Source: an uncultured Saprospiraceae bacterium
GTDB lineage: Bacteria > Bacteroidota > Bacteroidia > Chitinophagales > Saprospiraceae
Assembly: GCA_937930625.1 (NCBI GenBank)
Contig: CALHBW010000237.1
Location: forward strand, 1-5,520
DNA: 5,520 bases
Direction of reading: 5' to 3'
In this document: piece after piece, positions 1-5,289 of the stretch
Position numbering within the stretch: the first letter of the stretch is position 1
Layout of the letters: each line of letters begins with the position of its first letter
Notes under the pieces: model-generated
Told to the model about the DNA's origin: nothing
Database searches by the model: none
The model's input: only the letters and a program-made list of their open reading frames with translations
Made by a program: the position numbers and the translations under genes

Positions 1-286
1 CCATCCAAACGATGCAAAGCGGCTCAACATCGAAGACGGAAAGCCCGTAAAAGTCACTTCATCCACCGGAAGCGTGACGATAGAAGCCGCCCTCAGCGAC
101 GAAATGATGGAAGGCGTGGTGAGTATTCCGCAAGGCTGGGGAAGCAGAAAACGGACGGGTATGAGTGTAGCTGCATCTTATGGCGGTGTTTCGATAAATG
201 ACTTGACAGAAGAAAAACGGGTGGATACATTGACGGGAAATTCCGCTTTGAATGGGGTGGCTGTTCGTGTGGAAAGGATAAAATAG
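1..286 (+). CDS. Molybdopterin oxidoreductase, C-terminal fragment (5' end outside window)
   Basis: Only the last 94 codons are present; the frame is open from base 2 and ends at TAG 284-286. The peptide begins HPNDAKRLNIEDGKPVKV and continues with a DEMMEGVVSIPQGWG segment, then GVSINDLTEEKRVDTLTGNSALNGVAVRVERI. This is the pattern of the molybdopterin-dinucleotide-binding C-terminal domain (Pfam MopB_CT type) of the DMSO-reductase superfamily. In these enzymes the 'HP.DA..L.I.DG..V.V' barrel strand, the 'G.V..P.GWG' turn and the 'N.L' / 'G.....G..V.V' end help hold the bis-MGD cofactor. The closest remembered pattern is the formate dehydrogenase / assimilatory nitrate reductase / BisC group, where GWG is usually followed by H; here it is followed by S. 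The substrate cannot be deduced from this end alone. Family assignment is firm, the specific enzyme is not. The GTG at 74 is an internal codon, not the start. Confidence 0.88.
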   Translation, partial: HPNDAKRLNIEDGKPVKVTSSTGSVTIEAALSDEMMEGVVSIPQGWGSRKRTGMSVAASYGGVSINDLTEEKRVDTLTGNSALNGVAVRVERIK

Positions 287-317
287 TTGCAAGGCATTTT
301 GAAAATGCCTTGCAACT
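285..317. terminator. Perfect 33-base dyad at the end of the oxidoreductase gene
   Basis: Bases 285-300 are the exact reverse complement of 302-317, with one central base (301): a 16-bp stem starting inside the stop codon. The centre reads GGCATTTTGAAAATGCC. Its position suggests the 3' hairpin of the upstream transcript. However, no T-run follows directly (the first is TTTTTT at 332-337), so it is not a classical intrinsic terminator. It could instead be an mRNA 3'-protecting hairpin or a repeat unit. The structure is certain; the function is inference. Confidence 0.55.
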
Positions 318-356
318 CGCTACCTTCCCAATTTTTTAGCGAAATGAAGGCATGTT

Positions 357-364
357 TAGATTTG
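357..364 (+). promoter_or_regulatory. Possible -7 promoter motif at the left end of the MITE-like element
   Basis: TAGATTTG fits the Bacteroidota -7 consensus TAnnTTTG and straddles the inner edge of the left terminal inverted repeat, pointing toward the methyltransferase gene at 555. About 20 bases upstream there is only a T-run (332-337) rather than a clear TTTG -33 box. It would give a leader of roughly 185 bases containing the whole palindrome. No other TAnnTTTG match lies between 290 and 554 on this strand. Weak evidence. Confidence 0.22.
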
Positions 365-388
365 CCGTAAAAGTAGTTAACACTTTTT

Positions 389-459
389 TCACGCAGAGCG
401 CGCAGAGTTCGCAGAGGGTTAATTATCAAATCTCTGCGACCTCTGCGTTCTCTGCGTGA
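389..459. repeat. Symmetric CGCAGAG heptamer palindrome
   Basis: CGCAGAG occurs at 392-398, 401-407 and 410-416, and its complement CTCTGCG at 432-438, 441-447 and 450-456. All have a 9-bp step and share one centre near base 424. With the flanking TCA/TGA, the 29-base arms pair at roughly 25 positions around a short A/T-rich loop, so a strong cruciform or RNA hairpin is possible. Similar CGCAGAG-rich palindromes are, from memory, scattered in intergenic regions of several phyla, including Bacteroidota and Cyanobacteria. Here it is the core of the MITE-like element at 349-521. Confidence 0.85.
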
Positions 460-554
460 TTTACTCAATTTGAAGCATTTGCTACATTGAAAAAAGTGTC
501 AACCGCATTTCTAAACATGCCGAAATGAATTAACAAAGCTCAAAAAACCAAACT

Positions 555-1067
555 ATGCAAGACTACCAACTCAGATACGAAGAAGGCAAACCAAATATCA
601 AAAAATATCCAATTTGCATCTTGGCGAATGATATGGACATGCCGATGAATATTGGCAGTGTGTTTCGTATGGCGGATGCTTTGGGCGTGGAAAAAATATA
701 TCTCTGCGGTAAAAGTCCCAGTCCGCCGAGAAAAAAAATCAACCGTACTGCGCGCTCTACCGTGCAATACGTCGCGCATGAATATTGTGAAAATGCCCTC
801 GAAACGGTCACGGATTTACGCGAAGCAGGGTATAAAATCGTTAGTCTTGAAATCACGAAACAGAGCGTCGATATTTTAGATTTTGAAGTGCAGCCGGATG
901 AAAAAATCTGCCTCATCATCGGCAGAGAAAACAGAGGCGTCGAACAGGAGTTACTCAATGCTTCGGATGCAGCCGTACACATCCGCATGTGTGGCAATAA
1001 TTCTTCAATGAATGTAGCCGTAGCCACCGCTATCGCTGTATTTGAAATTACGAAGAAGATGTGCTGA
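555..1067 (+). CDS. SpoU/TrmH-family RNA 2'-O-ribose methyltransferase
   Basis: A 170-residue protein with the three SPOUT motifs in order. Motif 1 is N32-IGSVF-R38, followed by MADALGVEKIYL. Motif 2 is LIIGRENRGVEQELL at 120-134. Motif 3 is IRMCGNNSSMNVAVATAIAVFEI (143-165), where N153 matches the asparagine of the family's S-L-N-V-S-V-A pattern. Such enzymes use S-adenosylmethionine to methylate the 2'-OH of a tRNA or rRNA nucleotide, acting as dimers whose trefoil knot binds the cofactor. The length matches a catalytic domain alone, without the N-terminal RNA-binding extension of RlmB-type enzymes, so a tRNA target (TrmH- or TrmL-like) is more likely than 23S rRNA; the exact nucleotide is not predictable. 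ATG 555 is preceded by A-rich sequence without a Shine-Dalgarno, normal for this phylum. The last codons (K-M-C-stop) lie in the first units of the octamer array, so the native C-terminus may have been altered. Confidence 0.92.
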   Translation: MQDYQLRYEEGKPNIKKYPICILANDMDMPMNIGSVFRMADALGVEKIYLCGKSPSPPRKKINRTARSTVQYVAHEYCENALETVTDLREAGYKIVSLEITKQSVDILDFEVQPDEKICLIIGRENRGVEQELLNASDAAVHIRMCGNNSSMNVAVATAIAVFEITKKMC

Positions 1068-1121
1068 TGTGCTGATGTGTTGATGTGTTGATGTGTTGAT
1101 GTGTTGATGTGTTGATGTGTT
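1058..1121. repeat. Tandem octamer array, 8 units of GATGTGYT
   Basis: Eight uninterrupted 8-bp units: two GATGTGCT (1058-1073), then six GATGTGTT (1074-1121). The first unit supplies the final codons and most of the stop codon of the methyltransferase gene. The unit is too short and lacks spacers, so this is not a CRISPR. A facing array of related units on the other strand starts at 1167. Confidence 0.95.
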
Positions 1122-1141
1122 GACGATAGTGAATAATATAG

Positions 1142-1164
1142 GTTTTTTGCTACGCAAAAAAAAC
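1142..1164. terminator. T-run/A-run hairpin between convergent genes
   Basis: GTTTTTTGC (1142-1150), loop TAC, then GC plus eight A and C (1154-1164) form an almost symmetric hairpin centred at 1152, midway between two octamer arrays and between the convergent ends of the methyltransferase and lptC genes. Its position fits a bidirectional 3' end. The stem is A/U-rich with little G+C, so it would be a weak terminator alone; the inverted arrays outside could add stem length. Function is inferred from position. Confidence 0.4.
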
Positions 1165-1166
1165 AT

Positions 1167-1230
1167 CAGCACGTCAGCACGTCCACACATCAGCACGTAG
1201 AAACATCAATTCGTCAACTCATCAGTAGCA
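1167..1230. repeat. Degenerate octamer array facing the one at 1058-1121
   Basis: In 8-bp register the units read CAGCACGT, CAGCACGT, CCACACAT, CAGCACGT, AGAAACAT, CAATTCGT, CAACTCAT, CAGTAGCA. The CAGCAC/CACACAT units are reverse complements of GATGTGCT/GATGTGTG-type units apart from C/T changes, so this array is an inverted partner of 1058-1121. It covers the stop codon (1206-1208) and the last five or so codons of lptC, and ends with units resembling the ATTCGT-type arrays elsewhere in the window. Confidence 0.75.
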
Positions 1231-1754
1231 ATTTCTCCGGTAACTTGTTTGATTTTCCAACGGGTAAATTCAAGATTAGAGGTGAAACCGTAGCCGTAAA
1301 TGATTTGGTCGGCAGTCGTCATTTTCACAAATTCATCGGAATAAACTTTCTCTTGTTTTTCATCCCAAGTCAGTTCTTCGGCTTCGAGGCGTTCGCCTTC
1401 CCTATTCCATACGACTACACTGTCTTCCATGTAAATTTTGCTTTCATTGATGTATTGCATGGCGTAATTGGAAGAGAGTTTTCCCGTTACACGTCTGTTT
1501 TCGTCATAAAAATCAACGATAAAACCTTCAGGAAATTCGCGGCGTGGTTCTTTTTTATCAAGGTGATTGTACATCGTATATGCCTTGATACGTACTCGTA
1601 CAACCGCCGAATCGCTGTACAAGATTTCGACATCACGCGCACGTTCTACCGCTTGGTCTTCTTGCGAAATGACGCGCTGAATGGCTGACATATCATTTTC
1701 ACAGGAAGCCAATACAACTAAGGCAAAAAAGGAAAGTATGGTGAGATATTTCAT
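1206..1754 (-). CDS. lptC: LptC-like lipopolysaccharide export lipoprotein
   Basis: A 182-residue protein resembling the Bacteroidota version of LptC, the periplasmic bridge that receives lipopolysaccharide from the LptB2FG transporter and passes it to LptA. Residues 1-18 form a lipoprotein signal with lipobox L15-A-S-C18, so it is probably lipid-anchored by C18 rather than held by a transmembrane helix as in E. coli. Residues 40-175 are beta-rich with the expected landmarks: a DVEILYSDSAVVRVRI strand pair, EFPEGFIVDFYDE, then KIYMEDSVVVWNREGERLEAEELTWDEK (106-133), and a closing GYGFTSNLEFTRWKI (154-168). That alternating strand pattern and G-x-G-F-x-S-N are what I recall from this family. 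Start ATG 1752-1754. The last residues (TDELTN) fall in the octamer array, so the tail may be repeat-derived. The usual neighbours of lptC are absent; a small antitoxin-like gene precedes it by 49 bp on the same strand. Confidence 0.82.
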   Translation of the reverse strand: MKYLTILSFFALVVLASCENDMSAIQRVISQEDQAVERARDVEILYSDSAVVRVRIKAYTMYNHLDKKEPRREFPEGFIVDFYDENRRVTGKLSSNYAMQYINESKIYMEDSVVVWNREGERLEAEELTWDEKQEKVYSDEFVKMTTADQIIYGYGFTSNLEFTRWKIKQVTGEIATDELTN

Positions 1755-1790
1755 GGTAGTTCGTTACTCGTTAATTCGTGATTCGTTTTA
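1755..1790. repeat. Degenerate TCGTTA(A)T array directly upstream of lptC
   Basis: TCG recurs at 1761, 1768, 1776 and 1783 (steps 7, 8, 7), in the same sequence style as the arrays at 2141-2246. It fills most of the 49-bp gap between the small antitoxin-like gene and lptC and touches the lptC start codon. On the plus strand, bases 1753-1766 (ATGGTAGTTCGTTA) are identical to minus-strand 2254-2241 at the end of the large gene. No TAnnTTTG promoter for lptC was found in this gap. Confidence 0.65.
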
Positions 1791-1803
1791 TATTAAATAA
1801 AAT

Positions 1804-2040
1804 CTAATTACACATTTTCATTTCTTTTTTAAGGTCTTGAATCTTTGTGTATTCACCTGCTTCCATCCGTTGCAGGATACCCTCTGCTTCTTTCTTAAAT
1901 TCCTCTGCCATAATCGGCTCTCCTTCAATCGTATAAGTAACTATGTCATCTTCTACATAAGCATTTAACTTTTCCAATTCTTCATCAGAAGCTCCATCAA
2001 TGTACCGATGTAATTTTTCTTTTAATTCACTCGCACTCAT
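1804..2040 (-). CDS. Small antitoxin-like protein (no adjacent toxin visible)
   Basis: A 78-residue charged, cysteine-poor protein starting MSASELKEKLHRYIDGASDEEL. Residues 1-30 look helical. DDIVTYTIEGEPIMAEEFKKE (31-51) and ILQRMEAGEYTKIQDLKKEM (55-74) follow the pattern 'YT.+G.P+...E......+.++..G.Y....+L..E', which I recall from many small Bacteroidota proteins annotated as antitoxins of RelE/ParE-type toxins. In such a pair the N-terminal part would dimerise or bind DNA and the C-terminal helix would block the toxin. No RelE/ParE frame lies on either side: downstream is lptC after 49 bp, upstream is a repeat array. It may be an orphan, or a general small protein of that fold. Start ATG 2038-2040 is preceded by an A-rich tract and a good promoter. 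Coding status is well supported; the function is tentative. Confidence 0.6.
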   Translation of the reverse strand: MSASELKEKLHRYIDGASDEELEKLNAYVEDDIVTYTIEGEPIMAEEFKKEAEGILQRMEAGEYTKIQDLKKEMKMCN

Positions 2041-2074
2041 TTTTTTATTATTTTTTGGTAAAAATGATTCCTCT

Positions 2075-2107
2075 CAAAGATAAGGGTTTTATCGGATAAT
2101 TGTCAAT
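2075..2107 (-). promoter_or_regulatory. Bacteroidota-type promoter for the antitoxin-like gene
   Basis: On the minus strand TATCTTTG (2082 to 2075) matches the -7 consensus TAnnTTTG exactly. ATTG of ATTGACA (2107-2104) lies 21 bases upstream, within the 19-21 spacing known for the phylum's primary sigma factor with its TTTG-like -33 box. Transcription would start near 2068-2070, giving a leader of about 30 bases that is A-rich at its 3' end. The same transcript may extend into lptC. Confidence 0.6.
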
Positions 2108-2140
2108 ACCAATTCAATTAACAAAATCTAAAAGTTGTGC

Positions 2141-2246
2141 CGTTATTCGTGTATTCGTTGACTCGTTATTCGTGTGAATGTTTTGCGAAGCAGAACAAAA
2201 GTAAACGAATACACGGATAACGAGTCAACGAATAACGGATTAACGA
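2141..2246. repeat. Inverted pair of 7/8-bp-period arrays around a small hairpin
   Basis: On the left arm CG recurs at 2141, 2148, 2156, 2164 and 2171; on the right arm at 2206, 2214, 2221, 2229, 2236 and 2244 (steps of 7 and 8). Bases 2153-2175 and 2211-2233 are inverted copies with 22 of 23 matches, the mismatch still allowing G-U pairing. Between them 2180-2196 forms an inner hairpin, GTTTTGC-GAA-GCAGAAC. The right arm runs through the stop codon (2240-2242) of the large minus-strand gene, so the structure would form at its mRNA 3' end. No T-run follows, so this is not a standard intrinsic terminator. Confidence 0.8.
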
Positions 2247-5200
2247 ACTACCATCACATCTCCCTGATAATCAAATATTTCTCCATCAAAAAATTCCATA
2301 CGAATATGATACACATACACGCCTTGATCCACTTTGCGTCCGTTGGAGGCTGTACCGTCCCATCCGGCAGCAAGATTATTCGGGTCAATATCAGTGCCTT
2401 CAAACACCAAGCCGCCCCAACGATTATAGACTCTAAATTCTTTGATAAGCGTAGCCGCTTGTCCGCCGAAAGCGGTGAAGGTGTCATTTGTTCCATCTAA
2501 ATTTGGGGAGAAAATATTGGGAATATACACCGGACGTACATCATTGACACTGACAGTCACCGAATCAGTGGCAATACAGCCTTCAATCGTCGTGATAGTT
2601 GCTAAGTAGGTCGTCGTGACGGGTGGTGCAGCAGTTGGATTGAAGCAATCAATACAACTCAAGCCCGTTGGCGGCGTCCACTCAATCGTATGTTCGACAG
2701 TCGAATTGGTGAGAATGGCATTGAGGTCGGTGGTGTACGAAAGGTCAATTTCCACATCTTCACCTGCATATACAATGAGTTCTGTGGGTTGGGAAACACC
2801 CGCGTCTGTAGAAAAATCGCAACCAAATACATCCCGAATCGTCACTGTCACTGTACCGGAAGGCAAGTTGGTCAGCGTTGGACTATCTTGAAAATTCACG
2901 CCATCGGCACTATATTGAAATGGTGGACTTCCACCCGAAGGATACACCGTCAATGCACCCTCAGAACCACCAAAGCATACATTATCCGTTGATACAATGG
3001 AGTCGATATTAACGGGAGCAGGTTCAATAATCGTGGTCATGGCAGTAGTCGTACAGCCATTTTCATCCGTAACGGTAAGGCTGTAATCTCCTGCCATGAG
3101 GTCAGTAATATTCGCTGTATTCGTTTGTGTAGGATTCCATTCGTAGGTGTAGGGCATTGTACCGCCTGTGGCTGCAGCATCAACCGTACCATCAGCATAA
3201 CCAAAGCAGCTAATATCCATTCCGGTCAATACAACTTCCAGCACATCAGGTTCAGCAATTTCAATGTCAATATTACCTAAACATAAATTTGCATCACGTA
3301 TGGTGACGGTATATGTTCCTGCTGCTACATTCTGAATGATACTATTGCTCGTAAAACCATTTCCATCATTTAAATCAAATTCGTAAGGAGGCAAACCATT
3401 TAAAATATCCAATTCAATTGTACCATCACTTGCTCCATTACAACTTGGTGAAACAATATTCGCATCAGGAGAAAGTTCCAATTGAAGTTCGCGGACTTCA
3501 AAACTGCGGTCTATTTGACAACCATTATTATCCGTAATCACCACAGCATAATCGCCAATCGGAATATTAATTAAATCCTCTGTGTCACCGCCAAAAGGCG
3601 CGCCATTTTGCGTCCATGCGAAGTTGTATGGCGGAGTCGCGCCACCTATAGTCAGGTTGATAGCACCATCTGTGCCACCGCCACAAGTAGGGCTCGTAAT
3701 CGCCTCCGCGTAATCAAACAATGGCGGACCGTCAATGTCAATATCAAAAATTGTTTCACAACCGATTTGGTCAGTAATCGTCACGAGATAATTGCCGGGA
3801 ATGAGGTCAGCGAGGTCTTCGGAAGTATCGCCCGTTGACCATTCAAATTCAAATGGAGGAGTACCGCCCGATACGCTCACGTCAATAGAACCATCAGCGT
3901 CGTCGGCACAGTCGAGATTGGTTTGGGTGAAAGAAGTGAACATTTCATTCACACCATCACAACAGGCATCAATCGTATAATCGACCACATGTGATACGGC
4001 ACATCCCAAGTCCGTTTCTACTCTCAATACCACCGAAATATCGCCGGGTTGAGTAAATTGAACCGTGTGCGGACCTACACCTGTTGCGGTTTGAGGTATG
4101 GCACCGAGTCCGAAATTCCATTCGCGGGTAGTAATATTTCCCTCATTAAAACTACTATCATCGGTGAATGTAATCGACTCTCCGGCACACACCGTTCCCG
4201 TTACATCATCCGTAAATTGAGCATTCGGACCAACAAATTGTGCAGTACCGCCAAAGGACATTGAGAAACCATTGCCCGTAGAAGTAAAATTGTTAATCAA
4301 TAAGGCATAGGATGTGGCTATTTCCATTTGAAGTGGTGCGAGGAAGTTGTCGTCGCCAATATTACAGCCCGGGTCTTCGTTGGTATCGTTAGCACTTGTA
4401 GCGAGTCCGGTAGCTCCCATACATGGCGGACCTGAAGTGCCAAATTCGCCGGAAGCCATACAGCGCAAGACTTGCTTGCCTATACAATTATTGATTCCAT
4501 TTGGAAGTTCGTACAACACAAAATCAAGGTCATCTTCGGGGTTGGTGGGCGTGAGCGTGAAGGTCAGCATACCGTTGTTGGCAGCCGTCCATGTAAACCA
4601 CGTTGAGTTGGTTTCTGTATCGCCTCCGCCACCGTCCAGACAAGTGCCTGCGGCTTCATTTGTATCCGAGCCTGCTCCGACTACACTTTGAATTGTAAAA
4701 GGTGAGGTATCGCAAAGAAAAGCCGCCGAACCACAATCCGACCCCGGCTCTACAGGTGGGTAGTAGTTGTTGATACAGAGTTGGAATGTACCTGTATTAT
4801 TGGAGCGTCCATTAATACGGATATAGTAGGTTTCTCCTACCGTCAAACCACCTCTGTACAATTCGATAATATTATTATTAATCAAATCTGCTTCGCAGCG
4901 CAACTCGTTAATTGTGCCGCCACAATCGCCTGTATATAAAGCTACTGCAGGATTGTTGAGCGTTCCTCCGGACGCAATCGGCACAGCACCGACCACCGCA
5001 ACCGTAACATCAGAAGCTACTGCCGTGAAGGTAAACCAAACATCACTATTATTATTGGAAAAGCAAGACGCCGCGCCAAAGCTCGATGCAGTCGCGCTGA
5101 CATTTGTGTATTCACCCGAAGCCGAACACCAGTCCGTCACGTCAGTAATTTGGATGGCGTTATCACATTCGTCATTTGAGGGTTGAGCAATGAGGAATGT

Positions 5201-5248
5201 ACTGAATATTAATAGGGTAATTGCGAGAAATATTTTTTTATGTATCAT
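2240..5248 (-). CDS. Large secreted SprB-repeat protein with T9SS type B C-terminal domain
   Basis: A 1002-residue secreted or surface protein, probably adhesin-like. I chose ATG 5246-5248 because the signal peptide (MIHKKIFLAITLLIFSTFLIA, cleavage near 21-22) begins there; the longer frame needs a TTG at 5264-5266 inside a hexamer repeat. Domains: a beta-sandwich at about 24-162 (NDECDNAI start, DVWFTFTA); a second at 170-340 (STWFTWTAANNGMLTFTLTP, then DDLDFVLYELPNG), a type common in exported Bacteroidota proteins; a PKD-like domain 343-429; five SprB-type repeats, 442-822; an Ig-like spacer 823-904; and a C-terminal domain 907-1002 (VYIPNIFSPNLDGTNDTF, then VYNRWGGLVFEG, AGWDGT, GVYVYHI). 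The last is the gliding-motility-associated type B sorting signal, which directs export by the type IX system through the outer membrane. No PorP/SprF-like partner gene follows. No enzyme motif was seen. A 3' array overlaps the stop codon. Confidence 0.93.
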   Translation of the reverse strand: MIHKKIFLAITLLIFSTFLIAQPSNDECDNAIQITDVTDWCSASGEYTNVSATASSFGAASCFSNNNSDVWFTFTAVASDVTVAVVGAVPIASGGTLNNPAVALYTGDCGGTINELRCEADLINNNIIELYRGGLTVGETYYIRINGRSNNTGTFQLCINNYYPPVEPGSDCGSAAFLCDTSPFTIQSVVGAGSDTNEAAGTCLDGGGGDTETNSTWFTWTAANNGMLTFTLTPTNPEDDLDFVLYELPNGINNCIGKQVLRCMASGEFGTSGPPCMGATGLATSANDTNEDPGCNIGDDNFLAPLQMEIATSYALLINNFTSTGNGFSMSFGGTAQFVGPNAQFTDDVTGTVCAGESITFTDDSSFNEGNITTREWNFGLGAIPQTATGVGPHTVQFTQPGDISVVLRVETDLGCAVSHVVDYTIDACCDGVNEMFTSFTQTNLDCADDADGSIDVSVSGGTPPFEFEWSTGDTSEDLADLIPGNYLVTITDQIGCETIFDIDIDGPPLFDYAEAITSPTCGGGTDGAINLTIGGATPPYNFAWTQNGAPFGGDTEDLINIPIGDYAVVITDNNGCQIDRSFEVRELQLELSPDANIVSPSCNGASDGTIELDILNGLPPYEFDLNDGNGFTSNSIIQNVAAGTYTVTIRDANLCLGNIDIEIAEPDVLEVVLTGMDISCFGYADGTVDAAATGGTMPYTYEWNPTQTNTANITDLMAGDYSLTVTDENGCTTTAMTTIIEPAPVNIDSIVSTDNVCFGGSEGALTVYPSGGSPPFQYSADGVNFQDSPTLTNLPSGTVTVTIRDVFGCDFSTDAGVSQPTELIVYAGEDVEIDLSYTTDLNAILTNSTVEHTIEWTPPTGLSCIDCFNPTAAPPVTTTYLATITTIEGCIATDSVTVSVNDVRPVYIPNIFSPNLDGTNDTFTAFGGQAATLIKEFRVYNRWGGLVFEGTDIDPNNLAAGWDGTASNGRKVDQGVYVYHIRMEFFDGEIFDYQGDVMVVR
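2243..2530 (-). other. T9SS type B C-terminal sorting domain (CHU_C type)
   Basis: Residues 907-1002 of the large protein. The opening YIPNIFSPNLDGTNDTF, central VYNRWGGLVFEG, AGWDGTASNGRKVDQGVYVYHI and closing GDVMVVR follow the 'PNaFSPNgDG.ND.F ... YNRWG ... WDG...G......GvYvY.i ... G.v.v.R' pattern of the gliding-motility-associated C-terminal domain. It marks the protein for type IX export; type B cargo is often released or held at the surface with a PorP/SprF-like partner. It ends at the stop codon, so the gene is complete at its 3' end. Confidence 0.93.
2786..3925 (-). repeat. Five SprB-type repeats within the large gene
   Basis: Repeats of about 75-81 residues lie at residues 442-506, 516-587, 596-667, 674-743 and 750-821 (DNA 3925-3731, 3703-3488, 3463-3248, 3229-3020, 3001-2786). 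Each carries the pattern C-x(4-6)-DG/EG-x-(I/V/L), then G-x-(P)-P-(Y/F), an (A/S/P/I)G-x-Y/V-x-V-T turn and an (I/V)-(T/R)-D-x-x-x-C end. Each has exactly one cysteine near its start (447, 522, 603, 681, 758) and one near its end (497, 577, 656, 732, 810), 50-55 residues apart. Repeats have diverged at the DNA level, so recent expansion is unlikely. Confidence 0.88.
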
Positions 5249-5252
5249 TTTT

Positions 5253-5289
5253 AAGTGCAAATGCAAGTGTCAAGTTCAAGTTCAAGTTG
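5253..5289. repeat. Degenerate hexamer repeat just upstream of the large gene
   Basis: In 6-bp steps the plus strand reads AAGTGC, AAATGC, AAGTGT, one extra C, then AAGTTC, AAGTTC, AAGTTG. It ends four bases from the ATG at 5248 and lies in the untranslated leader. It also creates the alternative TTG start at 5266. Confidence 0.7.

Larger units (their letters stand above)
349..521. mobile_element. MITE-like element with 12-bp terminal inverted repeats and 8-bp target duplication
   Basis: The ends are GGCATGTTTAGA (349-360) and its exact reverse complement TCTAAACATGCC (510-521). Immediately outside both ends lies the same octamer GAAATGAA (341-348 and 522-529); counting the C at 340 and 521 the match is 9 bp. 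Exact direct repeats abutting exact inverted repeats are the signature of transposition. A second pair of arms lies inside: 376-390 and 489-503 match 14 of 15 bases in inverted orientation. The core 389-459 is a heptamer palindrome. The right half carries about 29 extra bases (460-488) and the left outer arm about 9 extra, so the element is not perfectly symmetric. It holds no plausible coding frame, as expected for a non-autonomous element moved in trans. The transposase family is unknown; 8-9-bp duplications with GG-starting ends occur in the IS1 and ISL3 families, but that is only a hint. The restored site would read TTAGC-GAAATGAA-TTAAC. Confidence 0.75.

Noticed and set aside
178..468. 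96-codon minus-strand frame across the oxidoreductase end and the repeat element
   Set aside because: It reads through the heptamer palindrome and the dyad, giving an arginine-rich stretch typical of repeat translation.
563..1027. 154-codon open frame on the minus strand opposite the methyltransferase
   Set aside because: The plus-strand product has all three SPOUT motifs; the antisense product has none.
1142..1164. Confident bidirectional intrinsic terminator
   Set aside because: Position fits, but the stem has little G+C and the T/A runs form the stem rather than following it, so it is listed only with low confidence.
1058..1230. CRISPR array
   Set aside because: Units are 8 bp with no unique spacers, and there are no cas genes; it is a simple tandem array with an inverted partner.
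1245..1688. 147-codon open frame on the plus strand opposite lptC
   Set aside because: It is antisense to a gene with a clear lipobox and family pattern, and its own translation shows no recognisable motif.
5249..5266. Longer start of the large protein at a TTG codon (six extra residues)
   Set aside because: The TTG lies in a hexamer repeat, the added residues HLHLK do not fit a signal peptide, and ATG 5246-5248 begins a typical one.
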